A stretch of DNA of 64,000 nt from Streptomyces tendae (lineage in GTDB: Bacteria > Actinomycetota > Actinomycetes > Streptomycetales > Streptomycetaceae). The position numbers and the translations under genes were made by a program. Numbering within the stretch: position 1 is the stretch's first letter; each line of letters begins with the position of its first letter. A model generated the notes under the pieces. It saw only the letters and a program-made list of their open reading frames with translations. It made no database searches and had not been told where the DNA came from. Positions 30,264 through 40,300 of this stretch are shown in pieces. The DNA is taken from positions 1 through 64,000 of the forward strand of contig NZ_BMUY01000011.1 in assembly GCF_014650435.1 (NCBI RefSeq), in the 5' to 3' direction.

Positions 30264-30296
30264 AGGCCGCCCTCCCGCCGGATGAGAGAACGGCCT
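30264..30296. terminator. Hairpin beside the middle att-like copy
   Basis: AGGCCG (30264-30269) pairs with CGGCCT (30291-30296). The layout, hairpin then CCTGCG and TAAAG then the tRNA fragment, copies that at the right end (47817-47867), which supports an old element end here. Confidence 0.45.
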
Positions 30297-30315
30297 CCGA
30301 CCTGCGTAAAGCATG

Positions 30316-30358
30316 GTCGAGATGACAGGATTTGAACCTGCGCACCCTTGACCTCCAG
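30316..30358 (-). repeat. Degenerate third copy of the tRNA-Pro att fragment
   Basis: 38 of 43 positions match the attL/attR block, and the similarity stops at the same anticodon-loop base (CCAG). It is not an intact tRNA: no 5' half follows. It most likely marks the junction of two tandemly inserted elements (28.66-30.36 kb and 30.36-47.9 kb). Confidence 0.7.
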
Positions 30359-30499
30359 CGGGCCCTCTCGGCCCTGAGGCGGTCGCGCATCACGTCTGCC
30401 CGCCGCGATCGTGGGTGGGCAGCTACTCCACCGCGCGGGGCTCACGACGTTCCCGCCGACAGCACGCCCGTTGTCAGTGGTGTGGGAGAGAATCCTTGC

Positions 30500-30574
30500 G
30501 TGGCGACTTTCCCTGAGACCGAACGCTATATCCAGTTTCTGCTTGGGCAGTTGGCGGGCCGCAACGAGCACCAT
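30500..30574 (+). other. Out-of-frame N-terminus of the PD-(D/E)xK/helical protein gene
   Basis: GTG 30500 has a good ribosome site (GGGAGAG, 30484-30490) and encodes about 25 residues (ATFPETERYIQFLLGQLAG then RNEHH) that resemble the usual start of this protein family. The continuation (FEQIVFQIALRRLSSN) is in another frame, so a net +1/-2 base change occurs near 30572-30576. See the next entry. Confidence 0.6.
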
Positions 30575-33551
30575 GTTCGAGCAGATCGTGTTTCAGATTG
30601 CGCTGCGCAGGCTGAGCAGCAACATCGTGCCGGCTACCGGTCCGGTAAGTGCCGGCGGGGACCAGGGACGTGATGCCGAGTCGTACTACACAAACCTGCC
30701 ACACGAGTTGCCTGGGGCGGGCGGGTTCGTCGGGCGTGCCACCACGGAGCCCTGGGTCCTGGCGGCATCCGTGCAGAAGCCGCCGTTGGACGGGAAGATC
30801 CGCGACGACCTGAAGTCGATCTGCAGCCGGGGCGAACCCGTGCGCAAGGTGGCCTTCTTCGCGGTGCACGAAATCCCGGTGGCGGCACGGCACCGGTTGC
30901 AGCAGCACGCGCGGGATACCTACGACGTCGCCTTGGACGTGTTCGACGGACAGGCTGTGGCCGGCATGCTCACCCAGGGCGACCTGGTCTGGATCGCCCA
31001 GCGGTTTCTGGATCTGGCGTCGGCGATGATCCCGGACGAGCCGGCCGAGGCACATCCGGACTGGTACCGCTCCACCCTGACCGCTTTGCGGGAGCGGCCC
31101 GGCAAGCGTCTGACGCCGGGAGCCCTGTCCGAGGTCCGGGACGGATTGCGACATGCGCCCTTCGACGACGAGGCGCGGGTGGACCTGCCCGAGTGGCTCG
31201 GCTACGTCGGGGAATTCATCGACGCCGGGGACGGAGAGCTCGCCCTGCGGGCGCGCTACGAACGAGTGCTGGCCATGCTGCGCGGGAAGAATAGCCTGGA
31301 CGGTGTCGAAGCGGATATCCGTGGGGTCGTCGACGCCGCCCTGTCCTCCGAGCGTGTCGCGCTCCTGGATGACGCGGGCCAACTACTACTGTTCTGGGGC
31401 GGCGCCTGGCTGCGTCACCTGAGTACGACGAACGCCGAGGAACTGCGCGAGCTGGACCTGCGCCTGCGGCAGCGCGTGGCCGTCTTGACCGAGGCCACCG
31501 ACGCCGCTGCCTACCCGGTACGCAAGGTGTCGCTCCTCGACGTGGCCGCCCGCCTGTGTCTGCACCCGCGTTGGCCGCAGGTCACACGCCCGGTCGCAGG
31601 GACGCTACCCACCCCGCAGGGGACGACACGGCTGCGGCGGGCGGGTGAGATCGTGCCCGATGTCAACCCGGCCAGCCGCCCGGTGGACGTCACCGACGCG
31701 ATGGACTGTCTGGAACAGCTGGTCGACCTGCTGCCGCAGGCCCGTGCCTTCCCGGTCAGCGGTGTGAGCGACACGTTCCAGATGTTCGCACCCGCCCTCA
31801 CCGAAGACCCTCGCTACGAGAAGGTCCGCGACGCGCTTGATGCCGCGCAGGCGGACCTCGCAGGCGACAGCAGTGTCGCCGCACGCTGCCGGGACCGCGC
31901 GATGGCATTCCTGCGTGCGGGCAGACCGCTGGACGCGCTGCACGAACTGCACCAGGTCAAAATCAACTGGTGGCACGGCGACACCCTGCGCGGCGCGCTG
32001 CTCACCATGCACATGATCGGGAAGATCTACGGCGACCTGAACCTGCAGCAAGCCGCCCGGCAGTACGCGCTGACCGCCGCCGCCGTCGCAGCCTCACCCG
32101 CGGGCCAAGAACATGAAGACCTGCTGCCCGCCGCATTGACCCAAGCCATGACCCATACCCACGCGGCGGGCCACTGGGGCGACGCCCTCGCTCTCGGCGG
32201 ACTCGCCTTCATGGCCCACCACCTGTTCGCCGACACCCCCGAGGACTACCCCTCTCACGGCTACATCCAACAACTCGATTTCCACGCCAGCATGGTGATG
32301 CTCAGCGCAGAGCGGTTCCGCCCCGCGCTCATGTCGGCCCTGCGTGAGCTGACCGATGCGGTCTACCTGGCCGACCTGGACGAACACCTCCCGCTGATCC
32401 GGCCCAGCTTCACGCAGACCGAGCAGCAGTTCATCCAGAACGCAGACGACCAGCTCCCCGGAAGACCGTTCTCGGACGTGGGAGCGCACCGGGATCTGAA
32501 CTTCGCAGCCCTGGGCACGACATGGCGTGTCCGGTGCGACAACACCCACGCCACCGTCCTGGCAGCCGAGCGTTTCACCGCCGCGGTGCAGATCTCGCTT
32601 GCGGAACTCGTCCCGCACGATCCTCTGTTGTTCCCCCAGGACATCCTGGTCCGGGTAATCACGGGCACACCGTTAGGCGGAGGGGACAGAGTCACCTTCC
32701 GGCCCAACAATCACGCCGCCGACTGCACCGTCATCCTCAGCCCTTACAGTGCCTCGACCGACCACACAGCTTTCGAACGCGAACTGTCCGCCACGGTGGT
32801 GCACCTGCTGGCTCGCCTCAGTGCCAGGCCCACCGAGGCGTTCATGTCCCTGGTGGAGACGACATTCGCCCACGGACTCCTGCACAAACTGACCAGCGGC
32901 CGCCCCTACGACGAAGCCGCCGGTCTGCTGACCGAGGCCCACTACGACACCCTGCGGCAAACCGCCATGCCGCCGTGGTCGGACACGACATTCCAGCCGC
33001 CCACCGCCCCGCAACTCGCCCAGCCCACGACACCGGGCCCTGGCTACGACCGCACCAGAGCACTCGACATGATCCGCGACAACTACACCGACCTGCCCCA
33101 TGTACTCAGCGAGACACTGCCTCGAATCCTGGCCGCCCCCGACACCCGCACAGGATTGCAGGAACTGCGCGAGGAAGGATGGCTCGACTGGCAGATCCTG
33201 CTGGCCCTGGCCAACATCGCCGCTAACCTGCGACTGCAGCAGGCCAGCCCGGGCAGCATTCCCCGGGACTATCCCACCCGCTTCTTCCAGACACCGGAAA
33301 GCCACTACGCAACCGCACTGCCCCTGAACGCCTTTACCGCTGACAGCCTACGCGCACAGATGGACGTGACCCTGCTGGCCGTAGCCCAACGCCGCTGGAA
33401 ACTGGGCTCCGCCATGACGACCCCCAACCCGCAGGCGTTCAAGGAGCTGTTGACCACCCGCTACAACTATGCGGCAGATGACGTTCCGCACCGCGACCTG
33501 CTCAATGGCGCCCCGGACGAGCGTCGAACCCTGATTCCTCCTGGCACCTGA
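30573..33551 (+). CDS. PD-(D/E)xK nuclease-like / helical-repeat protein, N-terminus frameshifted (island gene 2)
   Basis: 992 residues from ATG 30573, which has no clear ribosome site; the better start at 30500 is in a different frame (see previous entry), so this gene may be damaged or rely on internal initiation. Residues 10-130 look like a Mrr-like restriction-endonuclease fold: GGDQGRDAES (28-37) and ASVQK (65-69) are candidate D and (E/Q)xK active-site elements. Residues 140-990 are helical, TPR-like. The domain set suggests a stand-alone DNA-targeting defence protein. Function is inferred from fold-level motifs only. Next on the same strand, after two gene remnants, is another nuclease-like gene. 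Confidence 0.6.
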   Translation: MFEQIVFQIALRRLSSNIVPATGPVSAGGDQGRDAESYYTNLPHELPGAGGFVGRATTEPWVLAASVQKPPLDGKIRDDLKSICSRGEPVRKVAFFAVHEIPVAARHRLQQHARDTYDVALDVFDGQAVAGMLTQGDLVWIAQRFLDLASAMIPDEPAEAHPDWYRSTLTALRERPGKRLTPGALSEVRDGLRHAPFDDEARVDLPEWLGYVGEFIDAGDGELALRARYERVLAMLRGKNSLDGVEADIRGVVDAALSSERVALLDDAGQLLLFWGGAWLRHLSTTNAEELRELDLRLRQRVAVLTEATDAAAYPVRKVSLLDVAARLCLHPRWPQVTRPVAGTLPTPQGTTRLRRAGEIVPDVNPASRPVDVTDAMDCLEQLVDLLPQARAFPVSGVSDTFQMFAPALTEDPRYEKVRDALDAAQADLAGDSSVAARCRDRAMAFLRAGRPLDALHELHQVKINWWHGDTLRGALLTMHMIGKIYGDLNLQQAARQYALTAAAVAASPAGQEHEDLLPAALTQAMTHTHAAGHWGDALALGGLAFMAHHLFADTPEDYPSHGYIQQLDFHASMVMLSAERFRPALMSALRELTDAVYLADLDEHLPLIRPSFTQTEQQFIQNADDQLPGRPFSDVGAHRDLNFAALGTTWRVRCDNTHATVLAAERFTAAVQISLAELVPHDPLLFPQDILVRVITGTPLGGGDRVTFRPNNHAADCTVILSPYSASTDHTAFERELSATVVHLLARLSARPTEAFMSLVETTFAHGLLHKLTSGRPYDEAAGLLTEAHYDTLRQTAMPPWSDTTFQPPTAPQLAQPTTPGPGYDRTRALDMIRDNYTDLPHVLSETLPRILAAPDTRTGLQELREEGWLDWQILLALANIAANLRLQQASPGSIPRDYPTRFFQTPESHYATALPLNAFTADSLRAQMDVTLLAVAQRRWKLGSAMTTPNPQAFKELLTTRYNYAADDVPHRDLLNGAPDERRTLIPPGT

Positions 33552-33598
33552 GGAATAGCTGAGCTGACTCGACTTTCATGGAGCCCGCGATCGTGTGA

Positions 33599-33768
33599 TC
33601 AAGTGGTCTGTGGGACCTCCGCCTGGTGTTTCCAGTGCGACTGTTCGTACTCGTCCTATGAGATGTAGCCGAGGGCGGAGTGGAGTCGTTCACCGTTGCA
33701 CCAGGCGACCCACTGGAAGACGGCCCGTTCGACCTGATCGAAGCCCCGCCACGACCCGATCCAGCCGG
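33599..33768 (-). pseudogene. IS3-family transposase (OrfB) C-terminal remnant
   Basis: On the minus strand the frame reads GWIGSWRGFDQVERAVFQ, then WVAWCNGERLHSALGYIS, the end of the DDE integrase core of IS3-type OrfB proteins. A TAG then interrupts it where Pro is usual, followed in the same frame by DEYEQSHWKHQAEVPQTT and a final stop at 33599-33601. The rest of the element is missing. Confidence 0.75.
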
Positions 33769-33890
33769 CCTCCGTGTCGCTATGAAAGTGATCCACCCCG
33801 CGCAGGCCGAGGACCCAGCGTTCCGGGCCCGCTTCCGCCGAGAGACCCAGCCCTCCGCCCGCGTGCAGGGACCGTACCTCACCAACACGA
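33758..33890 (+). pseudogene. Ser/Thr protein kinase fragment
   Basis: The plus strand encodes DPAGLRVAMKVIHPAQAE, then DPAFRARFRRETQPSARVQG, which is the beta3-Lys/alphaC segment of Streptomyces Pkn-type kinases (usual form VAVKVIHP). Neither the glycine loop nor the catalytic loop is present. It abuts the transposase remnant, so both are debris of past rearrangement. Confidence 0.7.
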
Positions 33891-33935
33891 TGCGGTATGA
33901 ACGTAGATTTTCCGATGCTCGACCAGGGAGGGCAC

Positions 33936-36017
33936 ATGGGCAACAGCGGGGGTGCGGCCACGCACTCGGGCGTCGACTTTCAGCAGCGGATCGCCGCTTT
34001 GGCCATAGCCCACATGCTCTGTGGGCTCGAATTCGGTTCCTTCGGACCCACCATAGCGACCAAGATCACGGAGTTGCGCTTCGAAACGGCCGACGAGATC
34101 GACGACCTGGTCGTCATCGGCCCGGATACACGGCTCTTCGTACAGGCCAAGAACACACTGAGCGTGTCCCCGGACCCCGCGTCGGAGCTCGGTTCCGTCC
34201 TAGCGCAGTTCGTCGCGCAATACGTGTCGGATAACCGACCCGGCGACGCCTATGTCCTCGCTACGTCACTAGGAGCATCCGGGCGGATCCGCAAGCAACT
34301 GCGGAAGGTGACGAACGCCGCCCGGCTTAATACGGCTGGCGGCCAAGGTCTGCCGCTCTCCGAGCAGGAGCGGGATGTCCTGACGAAGACCGAGGAGATC
34401 ATCAGATTCCACTACCGTGACCGTACGCAGAGGGACATCTCCGCGTTCGATCTACAGCGGATCATGGCGAGGATCCACATCAGCGCGCTCGACCTGGGTG
34501 AGGGTGGTTCGCAGGAGTCCGCAATCCTCCTCGTGCTCAGCAGCAAGGTCTCGGCCCCCGCCAACCCCCTCTGGTCCATGATGATCACCCTGGCCATCAC
34601 ACTTGCCCGCGAGCGGCATTCCCTCGACACGGATGCTGTGCAGGACCGCTTCGGCAAGTACCTCAACCCCCTGTCTCCGACCCTGCCGACACGCTCCCCC
34701 GGCCCGATCACCGCCGAGTTCGTGGCCGACCTGCCCTTCGGATGGGACGTAATCCTGGCCAAGTCTCCCTATAACGAGTGCGACTTCATCATCACCGATG
34801 TCAAGCGGTTCGACGAGGCGGGCGCGAAGCGCCACACGTTCTCGTCGGGGCAGGTGAAGATCGGGGGAATCGAGCAGTGGGACGTGGTCGGGCGCTGGGC
34901 CACCTGGGCTGGCTGCGAACGCCACATGGAAGCCCACGCCGACGACTACAAAGACAAAAAGGTGGTGCTGCTCGCCGCCAACCTCCCGAACGATCCCAAC
35001 CAGTCGAGCGCGGCCCTGACCCACGCGGCCCACTGCGCCGGCCTCGCAGCGGCGCACGAGGACCCTTACGCCTGTCGACACTGCGGCGAACCGGTCTCCG
35101 AGGACGGAGCACCGCTTGTCGAGGTCGACGAGGAAGGGAAGGCAGAAGACCTGGGTTTGGTCCACCGAGCGTGCTGTACGCCGACCGACCGCGTACTCGG
35201 CGTGATCGACGCAGCGTTCCTCCGGGACCATCATCGGCTGCGGAACTTCGACTACGCCGGGTGGCTGTCGTCACTTCAGGGAGGACAGTGGCTGTTCGGA
35301 GGTCTCTCGGAGTCCCAGGTCAAGGGCGGTCTCATCACCTGGCGGTCCGAATACGACGACTTCTCCCGCGGTAGTTGGTGCGTCCGGATGTCCTTGGAGG
35401 ATGGCCAGAACACCTACGTTTCTGCGCGGGGCCAGGTGAAGCGCATGTCCGCGGAGAGGGCCGCGCAGGCCGCCCAGGAGATGAACAACATGCTGGCGAA
35501 GCAGCAGGCGGAGGGTGATCCGTTCTGTTACACCGCGAGCAGGGCCGAGTGGGGTCCGTACTCGCTCCTCCTGGAACAAGGACATGATCCGATTGCTTGC
35601 ATGAGCGCCAAGGCCGCGCCCTACACCCGGGCCATCGGAGAGGCGTTCTCCGAGTGCAAGCAGTACTACGCACCTCTGGCGTACCTCGTGGACGCCAAGA
35701 CCGGAGACCCGGTGGTCGTCGAAGGCGTAATCTCCCTACTCACCGACCCGTTGGCTCTCGATTCCTTCCTTAAGAACTGGGAGCGGGCCGGCCTTGAGCC
35801 GCCGGAGTTCACCGTGTCGGCGCTCCTGACGGACGCACAGTTCGACCGCTTCGTGCGGCTGGCCATGACCCGAGGCCAGGACGTAGTCGTCGACCCCAAG
35901 TGGGCGCTCAACGGTTCGCTGGTCAGCGGCTTCCAGGTAACCAGCTTCGAGCAGATGGTGTACGCGGCGGAGCAGGAACGAGCGGCGGCCCAGGGTGCTC
36001 ATCCCCAGGAGGCGTGA
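33936..36017 (+). CDS. Cap4/DUF4297-like dsDNA nuclease-domain protein (island gene 3)
   Basis: 693 residues from ATG 33936, chosen over the ATG at 33897 because GGGAGGG (33926-33932) precedes it. Residues 10-110 match the dsDNA-nuclease domain seen in DUF4297/Cap4 proteins: GVDFQQRIAALA, then EIDDLVV with Asp57 and FVQAK (69-72... the QAK metal/catalytic element). A CxxC-(n)-HxxC cluster near 378-415 (CRHCGE to HRACC) could bind zinc. The C-terminal 280 residues have no recognised domain. Cap4 effectors cut DNA when a second messenger binds; no cyclase is visible here, so the trigger is unknown. Confidence 0.68.
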   Translation: MGNSGGAATHSGVDFQQRIAALAIAHMLCGLEFGSFGPTIATKITELRFETADEIDDLVVIGPDTRLFVQAKNTLSVSPDPASELGSVLAQFVAQYVSDNRPGDAYVLATSLGASGRIRKQLRKVTNAARLNTAGGQGLPLSEQERDVLTKTEEIIRFHYRDRTQRDISAFDLQRIMARIHISALDLGEGGSQESAILLVLSSKVSAPANPLWSMMITLAITLARERHSLDTDAVQDRFGKYLNPLSPTLPTRSPGPITAEFVADLPFGWDVILAKSPYNECDFIITDVKRFDEAGAKRHTFSSGQVKIGGIEQWDVVGRWATWAGCERHMEAHADDYKDKKVVLLAANLPNDPNQSSAALTHAAHCAGLAAAHEDPYACRHCGEPVSEDGAPLVEVDEEGKAEDLGLVHRACCTPTDRVLGVIDAAFLRDHHRLRNFDYAGWLSSLQGGQWLFGGLSESQVKGGLITWRSEYDDFSRGSWCVRMSLEDGQNTYVSARGQVKRMSAERAAQAAQEMNNMLAKQQAEGDPFCYTASRAEWGPYSLLLEQGHDPIACMSAKAAPYTRAIGEAFSECKQYYAPLAYLVDAKTGDPVVVEGVISLLTDPLALDSFLKNWERAGLEPPEFTVSALLTDAQFDRFVRLAMTRGQDVVVDPKWALNGSLVSGFQVTSFEQMVYAAEQERAAAQGAHPQEA

Positions 36018-36633
36018 CCCTCCGCATTGGTGCAGCTGCAGCTACCGCCCTTATCGTTGCTACCAAGAGTGAGCTCAAGTGCCGGGCCCCTGACACGTGG
36101 CCTCCCAGTCGGCCGATGGACACGGATGCACGGCCCGTGTGGCCCGTCGATTGCGGGTGACAGGCCCTGAACCCAAGCCACTCGAGTATGGAGGTAGGAC
36201 AGCACGAAACTCGCCTGGCGTTGCAACCCATCTCAGTGCGCTCCGCTCTGGCGCCGACGGTGACCCGAATAGTCGCAGGTCACCAGGATAGGGATGGCTT
36301 GGACGATGCGACTGATACGTCGGTACTGGATCTCGGAGTCATTGACCACATCGACGTAGTCGGATTCCATCGCCTGGAACTCTCGACCGAGGCGCTCCTT
36401 GCGAGTGGGACAGGCTCTTGTTCTGTGGATTTCTGGATAAGTTCGGTCCTGACAATGTCCGGTGACCAGGAGGTGTGGGCATGCAGCGGCCGCAACCCGC
36501 CAAGATCCTCCCAAGGAGATGTCACAGTGCCTCGGTCGGGGCTGCCGTGAGTAGGGCGCTGCACCGGCTCACCCGGTGTCGAGTCCCAGTTGATGATTGA
36601 CAGGTTGGCGTCGGGTGATGCTTGACGTCTTCC
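36018..36633. other. Gap without a supported gene
   Basis: 616 bp of lower-GC sequence between the nuclease gene and a broken transposase. Short open frames exist on both strands (for example 36233-36514 minus, 93 codons), but none has a ribosome site or a recognisable family. The right part may be the end of the decayed insertion sequence that follows. Confidence 0.5.
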
Positions 36634-37344
36634 CTAGACGATCTTCCGGCGGTTGTGTTCGCCGGACTTGCGGACCACCACCTCCTTCCTGGTGACACGC
36701 GGGACGGTGGTGATCAGGCCCTAGCCGTGGAAGACCCTGATCGATGTCTCGTCCAGATGGGCGGTGACGACCTGGTGGGCATAGCGGCGGCCGAGCTGGA
36801 CGCGCTGTCCGGCGACCATGAAGCCGCCGACGCTGCTGACGGTCCGCTCGGCGATCTGCTGGCCGGGCGGAGGCAGCAGCGGTGGCGGCCCGGCCGGACG
36901 GCCCCCTTGCAGGCGACTGCAGGCAGAGGGCGGCAGCGGGCTGGGCAGGGTGGCCTGCAGGACACGCTGCTCGTCCAGGACCTGCAGGACCTTCCCGTCG
37001 AGGCGGAGGGTGACCCGCTGTCCGGCGAACGGCCAGCCGACCAGGACCTTGTCGCCGCCGAGGCCGACGTAGCCGACCGCGTTCACGGTCCGGTCCACCT
37101 CCACCACCCCCTTCGCGTCGTGCGCCGGTCCGGGATCGTCCGCCCAGGGTCCGGCGGGTCGGGCGTCCCCGCCTGCCAGCAGGGTCTTGAGGTCCCGGCC
37201 GGACAGCTTCGAGGGCCAGGGTCTTGTGCCGGCCGCCGCCGATCAGGACGTGCAGCCGGTTCACGTCGATCCGCAGGGTCACCGTGATGCCGGCCAGGGC
37301 CGGGCCGAACCAGATCTGCTGCCCGCGCAGGCCGCTAGGGCCAG
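36634..37344 (-). pseudogene. Decayed IS481-type/integrase-core transposase C-terminus
   Basis: Minus-strand pieces in several frames: QIWFGPALAGITVTLRID, then RLHVLIGGGRHKTL near 37240-37340; VVEVDRTVNAVGYVGLGGDK near 37080-37107; and QRVQLGRRYAHQVVTAHLD near 36750. These are the repeated beta-strand C-terminal domain of transposases common in Streptomyces. An internal TAG near 36720 and at least one frameshift break it; the last frame ends at 36634-36636. Its 3' neighbour is the end of the large fusion gene. Confidence 0.7.
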
Positions 37345-40300
37345 TTAGCCCCGCCCTTCCGTGACGTCCTTGGGCAACGTGTTAGGTGATGGGGACGGCC
37401 GGGGCGGCTTCACAGTCAGGTCGGCCAACTGAGCCGCAAACTCGTTCAGTTCGGCCAGTGAGCGCTGCAGGGGGGTCTCGTAGGGCTCATCTGGGGGTGC
37501 TGCGAAGGGCACCAGGTCGAGAAGCGGTGTGTCGCGGCGGTGCTCCACCTGCTGATGCATCCCCTCGATCTGGATCAGCAGCCGACCGCGGTATTCCTGG
37601 TGGAATTGCCGCAGGTCTTCGGACTTCGGGTCCAGCGGGCGCAGCTTGGCCGGGAGGCTGTGCTCCGAGAGCATGCGGCTCTGCGACTCCAGATACGCCA
37701 TCAGTCTGGTCTCGGCTTCGTGCTTGAAACTTTCCAGGTCTGTGTGCAGCGTGGCGTCCGGACCGAGGCCGTCCAGCGTCTCCAACTGATGCTGCAGGCT
37801 CTCCGCGTACGACTTCACGCGGGTCCGCATTTCCCGCTCGAAGGCCCGGAGTTCCTCCACCCCGCGGATGAGTGCCGCCACAGTCGGCATGTGATGCACC
37901 CCGTGACGGATCCAGACCTTCAGGACGGGGCCCGTCGACGGGATCCGGACCACTTCGAACTGTTCATGGTCCCCAAGCCCGGAACTGGCGGTGAGCTGTT
38001 CGTGGAGCGTGTTCGACAGGACCACGTTCATCTGGCCGGTGGACCGGCGTAGCTTCTGCCGGACGGCGTCTGCCGTGAGCATCTCGCCCGCCTCGGCAGT
38101 CGCCTTCTTCCTGGGAAAGTCCGTCCTCACGTTCCACGGGACGACCGTCATGGCGATGTCCACTCCCCTGCCGCTGAGCGGCTCCTCCGCACCGCCGTCG
38201 GAACGGCGGTCCTGGGAGTCGTCCGGGAGCGTCAGCGCAGACTCCAGCTCCAGGAGACGATCGGGCAGTTGGGCCAGAGTGATCCGGTCCAGGCGTTTGA
38301 CCGCGAGGAGATCCACCCGGCCCCTATTACCCACCCGGGCCTCGGTGTGCATCTCGTCCGGGCTCAGGATGTTCGTGACCAGGGTCCGCACATGTCTCAG
38401 GGCTTCGGCGTCCGTCCGTAGCGTACGGTCCGTGATTCTGAGGTCGACCGCGACAGCCAGCGCGTACTGCCTCTCGGCCCTGACCGGCTGGTCCACCGTG
38501 TCCCTGGAGCCCGGGCGAGCCTCAGAAAGGCGGGCCAGGAGCGGGGCGATGCCGTCCCGGCTAAGGGAGTTGACCACGACCGGATTGAGGCTGCCGAGGA
38601 AGGCGGGAAGACCGTCGACAGTGCCGCCGGGCAAGACCACGGGAACGACCAGTCGGCTCCGCGCCTCGTCAGCGATGCGGAAGAGCCACTCGGTCACCTG
38701 GTTCCTCAAGTAGATGTCGTCGGCTTCGGCCTCCCCTGTGTGGTGCTCGTACCCAGGTGAGCCGATCATCAGAATCACGTCGGCCAGCCTCAGCTCGTCG
38801 TTCAGCCACGCCACCAAGTCACGGTGGGACAGGTGAGAAGCCGCCCGGTCGAGGCGTGCGTCGAATCCTTCACGGTCCAGCAACTGGTACAGCCGGCCGA
38901 CCTGTTCGACAACAGCTGTGTCGTGGGCGTAGGAGATGAAGACTCGTGGCGCCTGGTGTCCGTGCGGCCTGGTGTCTGGCTGGTGGTCGTCGTCCGGGCG
39001 AGCCGCCGCGGACGGCAGGGAGACCAGGCGTGGCACGCCCCCCAGGTAGCGGCGGCAGGCGTTACTGAATCCCTTGTGGTTGAGCAGGGTGTTGAGCCCC
39101 ACGACCGACAGGCGTGCGCGCTCGACGTGCTCCACGGCGAGGCTGAAGCCCAGGAGGAATCCGTCACACAGCGCGGGGGCACCGGACAAGGCAGTGATGA
39201 GGGAAGGCGGGATGGGGGCGGAGGTCTCGAATGCGTACGCGACACCGGGGCGGGGAGAGGTGGCAAGCAACCTCCCGCGCACACGGCCACTCAGGCGTTG
39301 ATCGGGTCTCTGCGGGGTGAGACCGATGACGTGGCAGGACTCGAGTGACGCGCCATCGGTCAGCTGCGCCCACTGGGGGGTGGCGAGGAAGCCGTCCGTC
39401 TCGGACGCGACGAGACCCTCCTCTGCGAGGAGCAGCGCCGCGTCGAGGGTGTCGTGCTTCCACACAACGGAGCAATCGGCCCAGCCCTCGGCTGTGATGG
39501 TGCCGCGTCTGTTGCTGACCTTGATGCCCCGCTTCACGGCGTGTTGGGGCAGGTTATGGGCAGCAGTTAGGACCAGCCGGGGCCCCAGCAGGTAACCGGT
39601 GCCCAGGTACCTGATCCTGCTCCCGGCGCGCGCGGGGATCGAGATGTCGGCGATCATGACGATCCGTGCGTCCGAGGGTTCGCCCATCGGCAAGGGCAGT
39701 CGGGCGCCGACGCCCGGTAGCGACACGACTTCGGCCTGGGCGACCAGAGGGGTCCAGCTCCCGTACTCGCCGGCAGGATTGGCCATGGCCGCGAGGCCGC
39801 GCCAGGTCTCGGCGGTCATGGTGCCTAACACGAGGACAGGGGCCCGTCCGCTGTTCTCGACCAGTTCGGACACGACGCGCGCGAGGTCCTCGATGGTGAG
39901 GCCCGGAAGGGCCGTGTATGTCTCCAGATCCTCGAGCACGACAACCGTGCGGGGGCCGACACGGGGTGCGCCCTGCGTCAGGGTGAGGGAAAGGTCGGGC
40001 GACCACACCCTCCAGTCGGCCGGCATCCGGTCCAGGACGCGCCCGACGGCGGAGGTCTTGCCCGAGCCTCTTTCTCCGATCAGCAGCACAAGTCCGCTCG
40101 CGCCGTCGACTGCCCGGTCGGCGGCTGAGCGGAGCCGGGCGTCCGCACTCTCAAGGCCGGTAGGGGGATACTCCTCGTCGGGGCGCGGGAAATTCCGGAC
40201 AGGGAGCCCCACCGGGCTGGGAGTGGTCGTCCGGTCGGCGAACGGCAGGGCGTCCCGGTCCAGGGTCCGGCTGCCGCCGCCCGAAGTGCCGCGTGCGGCG

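Noticed and set aside
34801..35274. Minus-strand 157-codon frame inside the nuclease gene
   Set aside because: Antisense to a gene with clear domain motifs and ribosome site; composition typical of a shadow frame.
36721..37107. Intact 128-codon gene on the minus strand
   Set aside because: It is one frame of a broken transposase C-terminus; the conserved sequence continues past its stop and before its start.
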